This document shows, in pieces, positions 8,277-16,453 of a DNA stretch of 64,000 nt (position 1 is its first letter; each line of letters opens with the position of its first letter). The notes beneath the pieces were generated by a model. That model made no database searches and had not been told where the DNA came from. It saw nothing but the letters and a program-made list of their open reading frames with translations. The DNA comes from Dysgonomonas mossii DSM 22836 (GTDB lineage Bacteria > Bacteroidota > Bacteroidia > Bacteroidales > Dysgonomonadaceae): the NCBI RefSeq assembly GCF_000213575.1, contig NZ_GL892010.1, positions 20,438 to 84,437 of the forward strand, in the 5' to 3' direction. The translations under genes and the position numbers were made by a program.

Positions 8277-10286
8277 ATGCAACAAGAAGATGATTTAAGA
8301 GGACTTGCCAAAGTCATGGAGTTTATGAGGGCGATTAGTATTTTGTTCGTGCTGATGAATATTTATTGGTTCTGCTATCAAGCAATATACGAGTGGGGAA
8401 TCAATATCGGGGTAGTAGATAAAATTCTGATGAATTTTAACCGTACCGCAGGTTTGTTCAATTCAATATTGTGGACGAAAATCTTTTCTGTAGTCTTTCT
8501 TGCCTTGTCCTGCTTGGGAACAAAGGGAGTGAAGGAGGAAAAGATTACATGGAATCATATCTATGTATGTCTTATTTTTGGTTTTGTGTTTTTCTTTCTG
8601 AACTGGTGGCTTCTTTATCTGCCTCTTTCCAGAATAACCAATGCAGGTTTTTATATTTTTACCATTGCAGTAGGATATATATTGCTTTTGATGGCGGGTA
8701 CGTGGATGAGTCGCTTACTCAAAAACAACCTAATGGACGATCCGTTTAATAACGAAAATGAATCGTTTATGCAGGAAACCAAGTTGATGATAAACGATTA
8801 TTCGATAAACCTGCCTACAAAGTTCTGGTACAAAAAGAAGCAATGGGAAGGATGGATTAATGTAGTAAATCCTTTTCGTGCGGCTATCGTATTGGGTACT
8901 CCCGGCTCGGGTAAGTCTTATGCCGTTGTAAACCAATTTATCAAACAGCAGATCGAGAAAGGTTATACAGGCTATATTTACGATTTCAAGTTTCCAGACC
9001 TTTCGACTATTGCCTATAATCATCTGTTAAACAATAGAGAAGGTTATAAGAAAGTACCGACCTTTTATGTGATAAATTTTGACGATCCAAGTCGTTCGCA
9101 TCGTTGCAATCCGATTAATCCCTCTTTCATGGATGACATCTCGGATGCCTATGAGAGTGCATATACGATAATGTTAAATTTGAATCGGACGTGGGTGCAG
9201 AAGCAAGGTGACTTCTTTGTGGAATCTCCGATTATTCTTTTCGCAGCTATTATATGGTATTTGCGAATCTACAAGGATGGTAAATACTGCACTTTTCCTC
9301 ATGCCATAGAATTTTTGAACAAGAGCTATGAAGATATTTTTCCGATTCTGACTTCGTACCCAGACCTCGAAAACTACCTTTCTCCCTTTATGGATGCATG
9401 GAAATCTGGAGCCGCCGATCAGCTCCAAGGGCAGATTGCAAGTGCTAAGATACCACTTTCCCGTATGATCAGTCCGCAATTATATTGGGTGATGTCGGGT
9501 GATGAATTTACATTAGATATAAACAATCCGGATGATCCTAAAATATTGGCAGTAGGTAACAATCCTGACCGACAAAATATTTACGGAGCAGCACTCGGAT
9601 TATATAACAGCCGTATTGTGAAGCTGATAAATAAGAAGGGGCAACTCAAAAGTAGTGTTATTATTGATGAGTTGCCAACTATTTATTTCAAGGGATTAGA
9701 TAACTTGATAGCCACTGCCCGAAGCAACAAGGTTGCCGTGTTGCTTGGTTTTCAAGACTTTTCACAGCTAAAGCGTGATTATGGAGACAAAGAGGCTGCC
9801 GTCGTGATGAACACGGTAGGTAATATATTTTCGGGGCAGGTAGTCGGAGACACAGCGAAAACCTTGTCTGACCGTTTCGGTAAAGTGTTGCAGAAACGCC
9901 AGTCTATGACCATCAACCGCAACGATAAATCTACCTCCATTTCTACCCAAATGGATAGTTTGATACCACCGTCCAAAATATCCAATCTTACACAGGGTAT
10001 GTTTGTCGGGGCAATTGCCGACAACTTCGACGAGCGGATAGAGCAAAAGATTTTTCACTGCGAAATTGTGGTAGATAACGAGCGGGTTTCAGCCGAAACA
10101 AAGGAATACAAGAAGATACCTGTTATCACCAACTTTGTAGATGAGAATGGTGTAGACCGCATGAAGGAAATGATAAAGGAAAACTATGATCGCATCAAAG
10201 CCGAAACTAAACAGATTGTTACCGATGAGTTGGATCGCATTCGTAATGATGAGAATCTGCGGCATTTGCTACCGAAGGAGGAATAG
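8277..10286 (+). CDS. mobC: MobC, VirD4/TraG-type coupling protein
   Basis: A 669-residue type IV coupling protein that hands the relaxase-DNA complex to the transfer channel. The N-terminal part has about four membrane segments (residues 20-150). Walker A GTPGSGKSYAVV lies near residue 210, and VIIDELPTIYF near residue 460 is the Walker B region; LLGFQDFSQLKRDYG follows. Length and domains match MobC of CTnDOT-type elements. Confidence 0.93.
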   Translation: MQQEDDLRGLAKVMEFMRAISILFVLMNIYWFCYQAIYEWGINIGVVDKILMNFNRTAGLFNSILWTKIFSVVFLALSCLGTKGVKEEKITWNHIYVCLIFGFVFFFLNWWLLYLPLSRITNAGFYIFTIAVGYILLLMAGTWMSRLLKNNLMDDPFNNENESFMQETKLMINDYSINLPTKFWYKKKQWEGWINVVNPFRAAIVLGTPGSGKSYAVVNQFIKQQIEKGYTGYIYDFKFPDLSTIAYNHLLNNREGYKKVPTFYVINFDDPSRSHRCNPINPSFMDDISDAYESAYTIMLNLNRTWVQKQGDFFVESPIILFAAIIWYLRIYKDGKYCTFPHAIEFLNKSYEDIFPILTSYPDLENYLSPFMDAWKSGAADQLQGQIASAKIPLSRMISPQLYWVMSGDEFTLDINNPDDPKILAVGNNPDRQNIYGAALGLYNSRIVKLINKKGQLKSSVIIDELPTIYFKGLDNLIATARSNKVAVLLGFQDFSQLKRDYGDKEAAVVMNTVGNIFSGQVVGDTAKTLSDRFGKVLQKRQSMTINRNDKSTSISTQMDSLIPPSKISNLTQGMFVGAIADNFDERIEQKIFHCEIVVDNERVSAETKEYKKIPVITNFVDENGVDRMKEMIKENYDRIKAETKQIVTDELDRIRNDENLRHLLPKEE

Positions 10287-10292
10287 AAACAG

Positions 10293-10318
10293 TTAGAGCC
10301 GCCCTAATGTGGCTCTAA
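10293..10318 (+). terminator. Terminator after mobC
   Basis: TTAGAGCC and GGCTCTAA form an 8-bp stem with a 10-base loop directly downstream of the mobC stop. The T-run after it is short. Confidence 0.6.
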
Positions 10319-10474
10319 TTCGTTATATTATTGTTGAGGCAAATATTTAATAAGTCATTTATTTTGTATTCGGATACATTTTAAACCTCTCCCTTATTCC
10401 AATAGGGATAATGGATAATAAAAAAGAAATCACAAACTTAGCCCATAGAATATATTATCTTTGCAAGAAAAAAA

Positions 10475-11350
10475 ATGAATCAGTTTTTAGTTAGAAAAGC
10501 TTTAGGGATAACATTCCCATATAAAGAGATTGGTACATATCTTACAGAAGAAGATGTAGAAAAAGGTAAATCAAAACTAAGTAATAATTTCTCTAAAGTT
10601 ATTAAGGAATGGGATTCTACCAAAAACTCCGAATGGGTAGTTAGAAATTATTTAGCAGTTAAAATGATAATGTCTTCAACAATTATGCTGACTTCATTAT
10701 CCTATGGTAAATCAAAAAATATTAGGGTGACTGAGCCATATTTGATTTATTATTCCTTATTAAATGTTTGTAGAGCAGTTTTATTCACTTCACCTACTGT
10801 TGAATGGAAAGAAGGTGCAGTCATAGAAGCAACTCATTCCAAAATATTAAATATAGTTGGAGATGCTATTAATCAATTCAATAAAGACGCAGGAGATAAC
10901 ATTAAAGAAACGCTTGAGCGAGCAAGAGATTATAGAGAGCTATTCTCTTATAAATTTCCCGCAAATGGAATTGGGGATTTTTCTGTATCATATGATGAAT
11001 CTATAAGCATTTGTCGTTTTTTATCAGAGATAGCCCAATTACAAAGCGAGATACTGGAAAATAAAAATTTCAAAAAGACAGAAATTGAAACTAAACTGAA
11101 TAGAACTGTGTTGGAGAAAGCATTTTTATATCAAGGTGAAAAATATAATTTTTTAGACAAAGAAGACTGGTATAGATTAGATTTTATTTCTCGCAAACAG
11201 CCGTTTCCAGTGAATCTATACTTCACTTTAACAGAAGGTATGGTAGAAGATTTTTTTGGCGCATGGTGTGATTATGAAGATGAAGAAAAAGATGATATCG
11301 AAAAATATAATCCTGATGAAAATTGGAGATTGATATTCCCAATGCCATAA
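10475..11350 (+). CDS. Unknown cargo protein upstream of a HEPN-like gene
   Basis: A 291-residue protein that I do not recognise. It is predicted helical and soluble, with an acidic stretch near the C-terminus (YEDEEKDDIEKY). A segment around LIYYSLLNVCRAVLFTSP is faintly like helical HEPN-type folds, but no R-x4-H motif is visible. A TATCTTTG promoter box at 10456-10463 lies just upstream. The next gene starts 13 bp after its stop, so the two are probably one transcript. Confidence 0.7.
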   Translation: MNQFLVRKALGITFPYKEIGTYLTEEDVEKGKSKLSNNFSKVIKEWDSTKNSEWVVRNYLAVKMIMSSTIMLTSLSYGKSKNIRVTEPYLIYYSLLNVCRAVLFTSPTVEWKEGAVIEATHSKILNIVGDAINQFNKDAGDNIKETLERARDYRELFSYKFPANGIGDFSVSYDESISICRFLSEIAQLQSEILENKNFKKTEIETKLNRTVLEKAFLYQGEKYNFLDKEDWYRLDFISRKQPFPVNLYFTLTEGMVEDFFGAWCDYEDEEKDDIEKYNPDENWRLIFPMP

Positions 11351-11363
11351 ATTTAACATAAAA

Positions 11364-12296
11364 ATGAACACGAAATTTGAAAAAGAAGCATATAAGCAAT
11401 TATATAACAATTCTGTCCTTTTTTTGAAAGATGGGATTGAAAGATTAGTAAATAAAGACAATGGGGAAGATGATTATATTGAGCGTAATCTGTTGACCCT
11501 AACTTGCACATCATTTCAAATATCTTTAGAATTAGCAATTAAATCACTAATAATTGAGCGTAGTGGAATAAGACAAGTTGTCACTAAGAAGCAACAAAAC
11601 TTGACTGATAGTGAAATTGAAAAACTATTCAAAGACAACGAGTTGAAAACTCTTGACTTTGATGTTCAGAAAAACTTTGTAAAATCAAAAAACTTCATAG
11701 GTGATTTAACTAAAGATGACTTCAAGACAATTGATGAATTTCAAACTTACAGGAACAGAATAGTACATTTTTCATACAAGTTCTATGAGGGTGACTTATT
11801 TGATTTGAAGTATGATTTAATATACTATATGATACGAATCATATTCAAAGTATTACAATCCAAAAGACATCAAGACGAGAGACCATCAGAGTTTTTGGAG
11901 TACACTCTGGGAGATGAGTTACATAAAAAACTGATTCATTATACCCCATATGTATATGCAATGCAAAGATTAGCCACGGAAAATTCAAGAAGAGTGTTTG
12001 ATTGCATTGTTTGTAATAATAGAACATATAGTCAAGATGAAGATTATTGCTATTGTTGTAATTTCCTCGGAGAGGATTATAATATGATTGATTGTGATTA
12101 CTGCAAGGAAAAGAGATGTGTAATTTATGACAACTTAAATATTCATTTGAATCAAAATGAAATGAAGGGTTTGTGCTTAAACTGTGGGGAAGATGGCATT
12201 ATATATCAATGTCCAAAATGTGAATTAGCATACAACTTGGAGACAAATATTGGGAACGTGAAATTATGTAATAATGACATGTGTATATATGAGTAG
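11364..12296 (+). CDS. HEPN-like protein with C-terminal zinc clusters
   Basis: A 310-residue protein. The N-terminal part is helical with SLELAIKSLIIERSG and a later YRNRIVHF, giving R130-x4-H135, the signature of HEPN nucleases. The C-terminal third carries Cys pairs at about 214/217, 229/232, 244/247, 271/274, 283/286 and 302/307, consistent with two or three zinc ribbons. HEPN domains are common in RNA-cleaving defence and toxin proteins. Together with the unknown gene before it, it may form a two-gene defence module; function is inferred. Confidence 0.7.
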   Translation: MNTKFEKEAYKQLYNNSVLFLKDGIERLVNKDNGEDDYIERNLLTLTCTSFQISLELAIKSLIIERSGIRQVVTKKQQNLTDSEIEKLFKDNELKTLDFDVQKNFVKSKNFIGDLTKDDFKTIDEFQTYRNRIVHFSYKFYEGDLFDLKYDLIYYMIRIIFKVLQSKRHQDERPSEFLEYTLGDELHKKLIHYTPYVYAMQRLATENSRRVFDCIVCNNRTYSQDEDYCYCCNFLGEDYNMIDCDYCKEKRCVIYDNLNIHLNQNEMKGLCLNCGEDGIIYQCPKCELAYNLETNIGNVKLCNNDMCIYE

Positions 12297-12319
12297 GAAT
12301 ATATAGCTAATCTCTAATC

Positions 12320-12340
12320 AAAGTGGCTTCACTTTATAAC
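12320..12340. terminator. Terminator between convergent cargo genes
   Basis: AAAGTG-GCTT-CACTTT forms a 6-bp stem in the short gap between the rightward HEPN-like gene and the leftward HNH-like gene. It could serve both directions. Confidence 0.45.
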
Positions 12341-13128
12341 TTTTTACCCAGCAAACTTCTCAGTGTAAAATCAATATCCGTAATTCTTTGAAGTTCTATC
12401 AGCCCTTTGAAGATAAATCCTGTTCCAATAAGTTTAGAAGCCTCATTTCTTAAATAAACATTCCTACATAGTCTTGCTCTAGGTGTTACCTCTAAAAAAA
12501 ATATCTGTCCCCAAAGCATCAATGTATAAAATCCATAATTATCAATCGTCTGAAATTGACTTTCTGAAAAGTTAAATCGCGGATTACTTATATCGTCCTC
12601 CAATAGAAATACTCCATTATTCTGCATATAATATACGGGTATATTCCCTTGATTAAATCTGGCATATTCTCGTATCTCATTAAATTTTGTATCTAATCCA
12701 TTCTGAGTTACTTTATGGTATTCTTGTAGAAACATCTCATAAAGTCCTCTTTTAAATTGATTAGTAAAGGCATGCAAAAATTTATGATTATACTGAAAAC
12801 TTGATTTTATCTTAATCTTCGATTCAGAATGCCTGTATTCGAAGAATATTGAACGCATCCGATTGTTTCTTCCATATTCTTCACTTCTTGAGGTATTTAG
12901 AAGATGCTTAATCATGCCAAATACTTCTTTAACACATACCTCAATACATAATTGTGGAACAGATAACTTATCAGGTTGCCCAAAATAATGATTGCAATCA
13001 TTGCAAATATCAAAACCAATACTTTCACTTCCTAAACTGCGGGGCATTGTGTGTGGTTTCTCTGAGAAATTAACTTCTGGTTGTTTTTTTAAACAAAACA
13101 CACATTTCCCTTTATTAACATACTGCAT
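12334..13128 (-). CDS. HNH-endonuclease-like protein
   Basis: A 264-residue protein with an N-terminal zinc/HNH region: CVFC at residues 9-12, KPHTMPRSLG at 24-33 and ICNDCNHYFG at 41-50. This matches the C-x2-C, H, N-x-x-C-N-H pattern of HNH nucleases. The rest is unrecognised. It is the last gene of a leftward cluster after an Nmad2 gene and a metallopeptidase-like gene (15 bp gap). Likely a nuclease acting on DNA; the target is unknown. Confidence 0.75.
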   Translation of the reverse strand: MQYVNKGKCVFCLKKQPEVNFSEKPHTMPRSLGSESIGFDICNDCNHYFGQPDKLSVPQLCIEVCVKEVFGMIKHLLNTSRSEEYGRNNRMRSIFFEYRHSESKIKIKSSFQYNHKFLHAFTNQFKRGLYEMFLQEYHKVTQNGLDTKFNEIREYARFNQGNIPVYYMQNNGVFLLEDDISNPRFNFSESQFQTIDNYGFYTLMLWGQIFFLEVTPRARLCRNVYLRNEASKLIGTGFIFKGLIELQRITDIDFTLRSLLGKKL

Positions 13129-13143
13129 TTAATACAACTAATC

Positions 13144-13845
13144 TTAGTAAATAGACCTACTTTCCATCCAATTCTCCATATTCATAATGAAGTCATTTAT
13201 AGCTTCAAAGTCCATACGTGTTATAGGATCGGGATTTTCAATATCTACATTCTTCCAAGCCTTCCAAAATTCGGTAACTATATCGAATAACTCCGGTTCT
13301 ACACTTTGCATTTGGGCTAAATGCTGAGAGTAATCATTAGGTAAATGATCTGCATATATTGAAATCAAATATCCGATATAGTTATTCAGATGCTTTGCTG
13401 AATAAACACCATTATTTTGAACACGTAACTTTCTGATGCTGTTAATATCACATTGCATACCTTTTGAAGATAAAAAATCTTCGGGGGCATACCCCATCTC
13501 TAAGAATTTAGGATAGATTTTATAATGATCCATGCAGTTGCCGATATGGTCGCATAGTTTCTTATCAAAAACAACACTAAATTTAGGCTTTTCTCTCGCC
13601 GACAAGTAAATCATATTCGATCCATGCAAACCCAAGCCTCTAAACCAAGCGTGAAGTAACTCATGTGCAACTGATGAGTTCTTAAATATCTTTGGATTGA
13701 CGTAAATTATAACACTGTCGTTGATCGAGTAATTTTCAAAATAAGGCTTATTAAATACCTCGAACTTTACAGATATTTTATTTCTAATCTCTGATAGAAG
13801 GCGTTTATTTTGTTCGTCTAATTGTTCCTCTGTATGGAATTTCAT
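13144..13845 (-). CDS. HEXXH metallopeptidase-like protein
   Basis: A 233-residue protein with HELLHAWF at residues 61-68, a zinc-metallopeptidase HEXXH motif, preceded by a strand-like segment (VIIYVNP). No signal peptide, so it should act in the cytoplasm. A third zinc ligand is not obvious. It sits between the Nmad2 gene (16 bp upstream) and the HNH-like gene. Regulator-cleaving metallopeptidases occur in some phage-defence and mobile-element modules; that role here is inferred. Confidence 0.7.
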   Translation of the reverse strand: MKFHTEEQLDEQNKRLLSEIRNKISVKFEVFNKPYFENYSINDSVIIYVNPKIFKNSSVAHELLHAWFRGLGLHGSNMIYLSAREKPKFSVVFDKKLCDHIGNCMDHYKIYPKFLEMGYAPEDFLSSKGMQCDINSIRKLRVQNNGVYSAKHLNNYIGYLISIYADHLPNDYSQHLAQMQSVEPELFDIVTEFWKAWKNVDIENPDPITRMDFEAINDFIMNMENWMESRSIY

Positions 13846-13861
13846 ATCTCTATAGCATTGT

Positions 13862-14557
13862 TTAATTGATTATTTCTTCATCCTCAGCTATATCATCATT
13901 GGCACATATTTTTGAACATCTAGCAATATCTTCATCTGATACCTCTCCCATATAGGACCAAGCATTAAGAGGGTCATCATAAAGTCTATTTTGTTCAAAT
14001 TGATTTATCCATGCTTCAAAATCAGAGATAATTTTAGGGTTCATTATCTTTTTATGTCCTCTATTTTTTTTTATTATCTCGTGCAAATGTGATGGTATTT
14101 CTTTTGATTCTTTTCCAAAGTAATAAAAGCAATCGGATAGTAAAGCATTACACCCTCTCAAATCAGTACCTCTACAATCTTCATTATGCACGCCTTTCCT
14201 TAATGTAGGATTATCCCCATTGGAGAAATCATATATACAATCGCCAACTCTGGATTGCCAATCACCTTTATCCCATTGAGGTATTTTATTGGGGATGTGT
14301 TCACGGCAATAAGCATCATATTCTGCAAGAGGCTTTATATCGGTAATTCTCATAGCATAAACCAATTTATTAGAATATGACTTGAATTTTCTTTTACTCA
14401 CCTCTACGTTTGCTGAACCAACACCAATTACCCAATCACCAACTTTAGCCGTTCTTCTTATAACCGGTTTGCATATTGTCAACGTACAAATGCCCCATAA
14501 TGGGTTAGGTGCTGCTCCATCATCTGTTCTAAGTACATAAGAATAAATTGTTTCCAT
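13862..14557 (-). CDS. Nmad2-type nucleotide-modification-associated protein
   Basis: A 231-residue protein whose N-terminus (YSYVLRTDDGAAPNPLWG, CKPVIRRTAKVGDWVIGVGS, KLVYAMRITDI) matches what I know of the Nmad2 domain, found near DNA base-modification genes and thought to be a binding or processing domain. I chose the ATG at 14557, which begins METIYSYVLRT; an upstream ATG at 14638 would add a non-homologous hydrophobic leader. First gene of the three-gene cluster with the peptidase and HNH-like genes. Confidence 0.75.
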   Translation of the reverse strand: METIYSYVLRTDDGAAPNPLWGICTLTICKPVIRRTAKVGDWVIGVGSANVEVSKRKFKSYSNKLVYAMRITDIKPLAEYDAYCREHIPNKIPQWDKGDWQSRVGDCIYDFSNGDNPTLRKGVHNEDCRGTDLRGCNALLSDCFYYFGKESKEIPSHLHEIIKKNRGHKKIMNPKIISDFEAWINQFEQNRLYDDPLNAWSYMGEVSDEDIARCSKICANDDIAEDEEIIN

Positions 14558-14837
14558 GATTAATAAATTTAAGCAAAGGTACAAAATGTAGCTGGCATTT
14601 TCTCTTGAAATAAAATATATCAATATCGATATCGACACAAATCATCATACGAAATGACATCTGCATTTTTCACTCTGAATAGCAAAATCGAAAACAAAAA
14701 AATCCCTGATTTCCAAACCATCCATAGACAACCACAGACACAAGCATCCACCTCTTTAAAACCTTGCAATCAGTCCATTAGTAAGATGTATTTTCGCTTT
14801 GCATTAATAGTAATGCAGAATAAAAACATCATTTATT

Positions 14838-16397
14838 ATGGATCAAAACAAAGTAAAATCCGAAGAGCCGAAAGTCCTACTGACTCAAGGCGAAGATGGC
14901 AAGTTAAAAGTCATCACAGGGGAGCAGGACGGTAAACTCAAAACTGTTGAACCCACCAAAGCGAATGCCGACCAATTTTTGAAGGTCGATACCAACAGCA
15001 ACTTTCTGGAAAATTTCTTCAAGAAGATGTCGGCACAGTTCAATCACCCGTCACATACAGGTGTTTATGCCGTCGGGATGTCAGCCGTAGATAAAATAGC
15101 GGCTTTTCTTGACAAACTTATCCGTATTGACCACAGCGACAAAGCCCTCGATCCGTATCGCCTCAAATTTGATGGTAAGGTAAAGATACATATTGAGCTA
15201 ACAGGTAAGTTTCAGCCTTTAGACCTCAACAAACTCAATTGGAAAGAGACTGAGAAGTTGGGGCTTTCAGGAGACAAGTTGCAAGATGCCCTCAAAGCGA
15301 TGGTTTACGGCCATAAATCTCCTGGATTGGTTGATATTAAACCGACTATTGACGGCAATGAGTTCCCGATGCAGGCTCGTTTATCATTAGAACCGCAGGC
15401 GGATGGAAGTATCAAATTGGTAACCCATCCCAAGCAAGAACAGCCCGATTTTGACAAACCATTTATGGGAATAGCCTTTTCTGAGCAGGACAAAGAACAA
15501 CTTCAAAAGACAGGACACGGGGCACGAGTCTATGAACTTGAACCCATAGCCGGAGGTGATAAAATTCCTTCGCTTGTATCTCTCGACAAAATGACGAATC
15601 GGCTTGAAGCCGTACCTCTCTCCGAAATCAATATTCCTCAAACCTTGAAGAATGCTCCGCTCTCTCTCGAACAGCAACAAGGATTGAAAGAAGGTAAAGC
15701 TGTATGGGTTAAGGGCATGGATAAAAAGGTCAAACTGGGTGAAGAACCTCAGAAAATAGATCGCTTTGTACAGTTCAATGCTGTCAATAAAAACTTCGAC
15801 TTCAAGTTCAGCGACGAGCAACGGCTACAACATAAGGAACAGCGACAAGAAAAACAGAGTGAAGGAAAAGCACAGGAAAAGCCATTACCAAAAGCCCGTA
15901 AAGTTGATGAGGTATGGATTTATTCTAAGCAAGGTGGCGTACAGCTTAGTAAAGAAGAATTTACCAAGCTGTGTAACAAAGAACCAATCTTTGTTGAGGG
16001 CATGCAATCCCGTCCCAAACAACAACAAGCTGATGCTTCGGGAGCACAGAAAGTGGAAGCTACCGATCAGAAAGGACAGAAGTACAATGCATGGGTATGG
16101 GTGGACGAAAACCGAGATAAAGTTCGCCATACCTCTAAGCATCCCGATCAGGTGCGAGCAATCGAAGCGAAGCAAGCTGCCAAGGATTCTCAGAAAGTGA
16201 CTCCTGCTGCTGAGAGTAAAACACAAGTGGCTGTCAATAATGAAGGCAAGACCAACGAGGCAACCAAATATACCAAAGAGCCGCTAAAACAAGGACAGAC
16301 ACAGCCCACCGCCAAGCAAGTTGAAAAGAAGGAGCAGCAACAAGAACAAAAACAATCTCCTGCCGCTCCTAAAAAGAGCAAGGGGCGGAAAATATAA
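14838..16397 (+). CDS. DUF3945-type ICE protein
   Basis: A 519-residue hydrophilic protein typical of Bacteroidales conjugative elements, with DUF4099/DUF3945-like repeats (segments around KLNWKETEKLGLSGDKLQDA, FDKPFMGIAFSEQDKEQL and EVWIYSKQGGVQLSKEEFTK) and a low-complexity Q/K/E-rich C-terminal tail. Its biochemical role is not known. It directly precedes topB, from which it is separated by a leader hairpin. Confidence 0.85.
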   Translation: MDQNKVKSEEPKVLLTQGEDGKLKVITGEQDGKLKTVEPTKANADQFLKVDTNSNFLENFFKKMSAQFNHPSHTGVYAVGMSAVDKIAAFLDKLIRIDHSDKALDPYRLKFDGKVKIHIELTGKFQPLDLNKLNWKETEKLGLSGDKLQDALKAMVYGHKSPGLVDIKPTIDGNEFPMQARLSLEPQADGSIKLVTHPKQEQPDFDKPFMGIAFSEQDKEQLQKTGHGARVYELEPIAGGDKIPSLVSLDKMTNRLEAVPLSEINIPQTLKNAPLSLEQQQGLKEGKAVWVKGMDKKVKLGEEPQKIDRFVQFNAVNKNFDFKFSDEQRLQHKEQRQEKQSEGKAQEKPLPKARKVDEVWIYSKQGGVQLSKEEFTKLCNKEPIFVEGMQSRPKQQQADASGAQKVEATDQKGQKYNAWVWVDENRDKVRHTSKHPDQVRAIEAKQAAKDSQKVTPAAESKTQVAVNNEGKTNEATKYTKEPLKQGQTQPTAKQVEKKEQQQEQKQSPAAPKKSKGRKI

Positions 16398-16415
16398 GAA
16401 TATAAAATAATAAAA

Positions 16416-16451
16416 GGGTCTGCGACCCCAACCACTAAAAAATCAATGTTA
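16416..16451 (+). promoter_or_regulatory. ICE leader element upstream of topB
   Basis: A GGGTC-TGC-GACCC hairpin at 16416-16428 is followed by CACTAAAAAATCAATGTTA at 16433-16451, two bases before the topB ATG. It is one of four clear copies of this leader in the element. Confidence 0.65.
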
Positions 16452-16453
16452 CA

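Noticed and set aside
14654..14935. A 93-codon plus-strand frame
   Set aside because: It overlaps the start of the DUF3945 gene in another frame and has no family features.
15387..15821. A 144-codon minus-strand frame
   Set aside because: Shadow of the lysine-rich DUF3945 gene; typical F/L-rich antisense translation.
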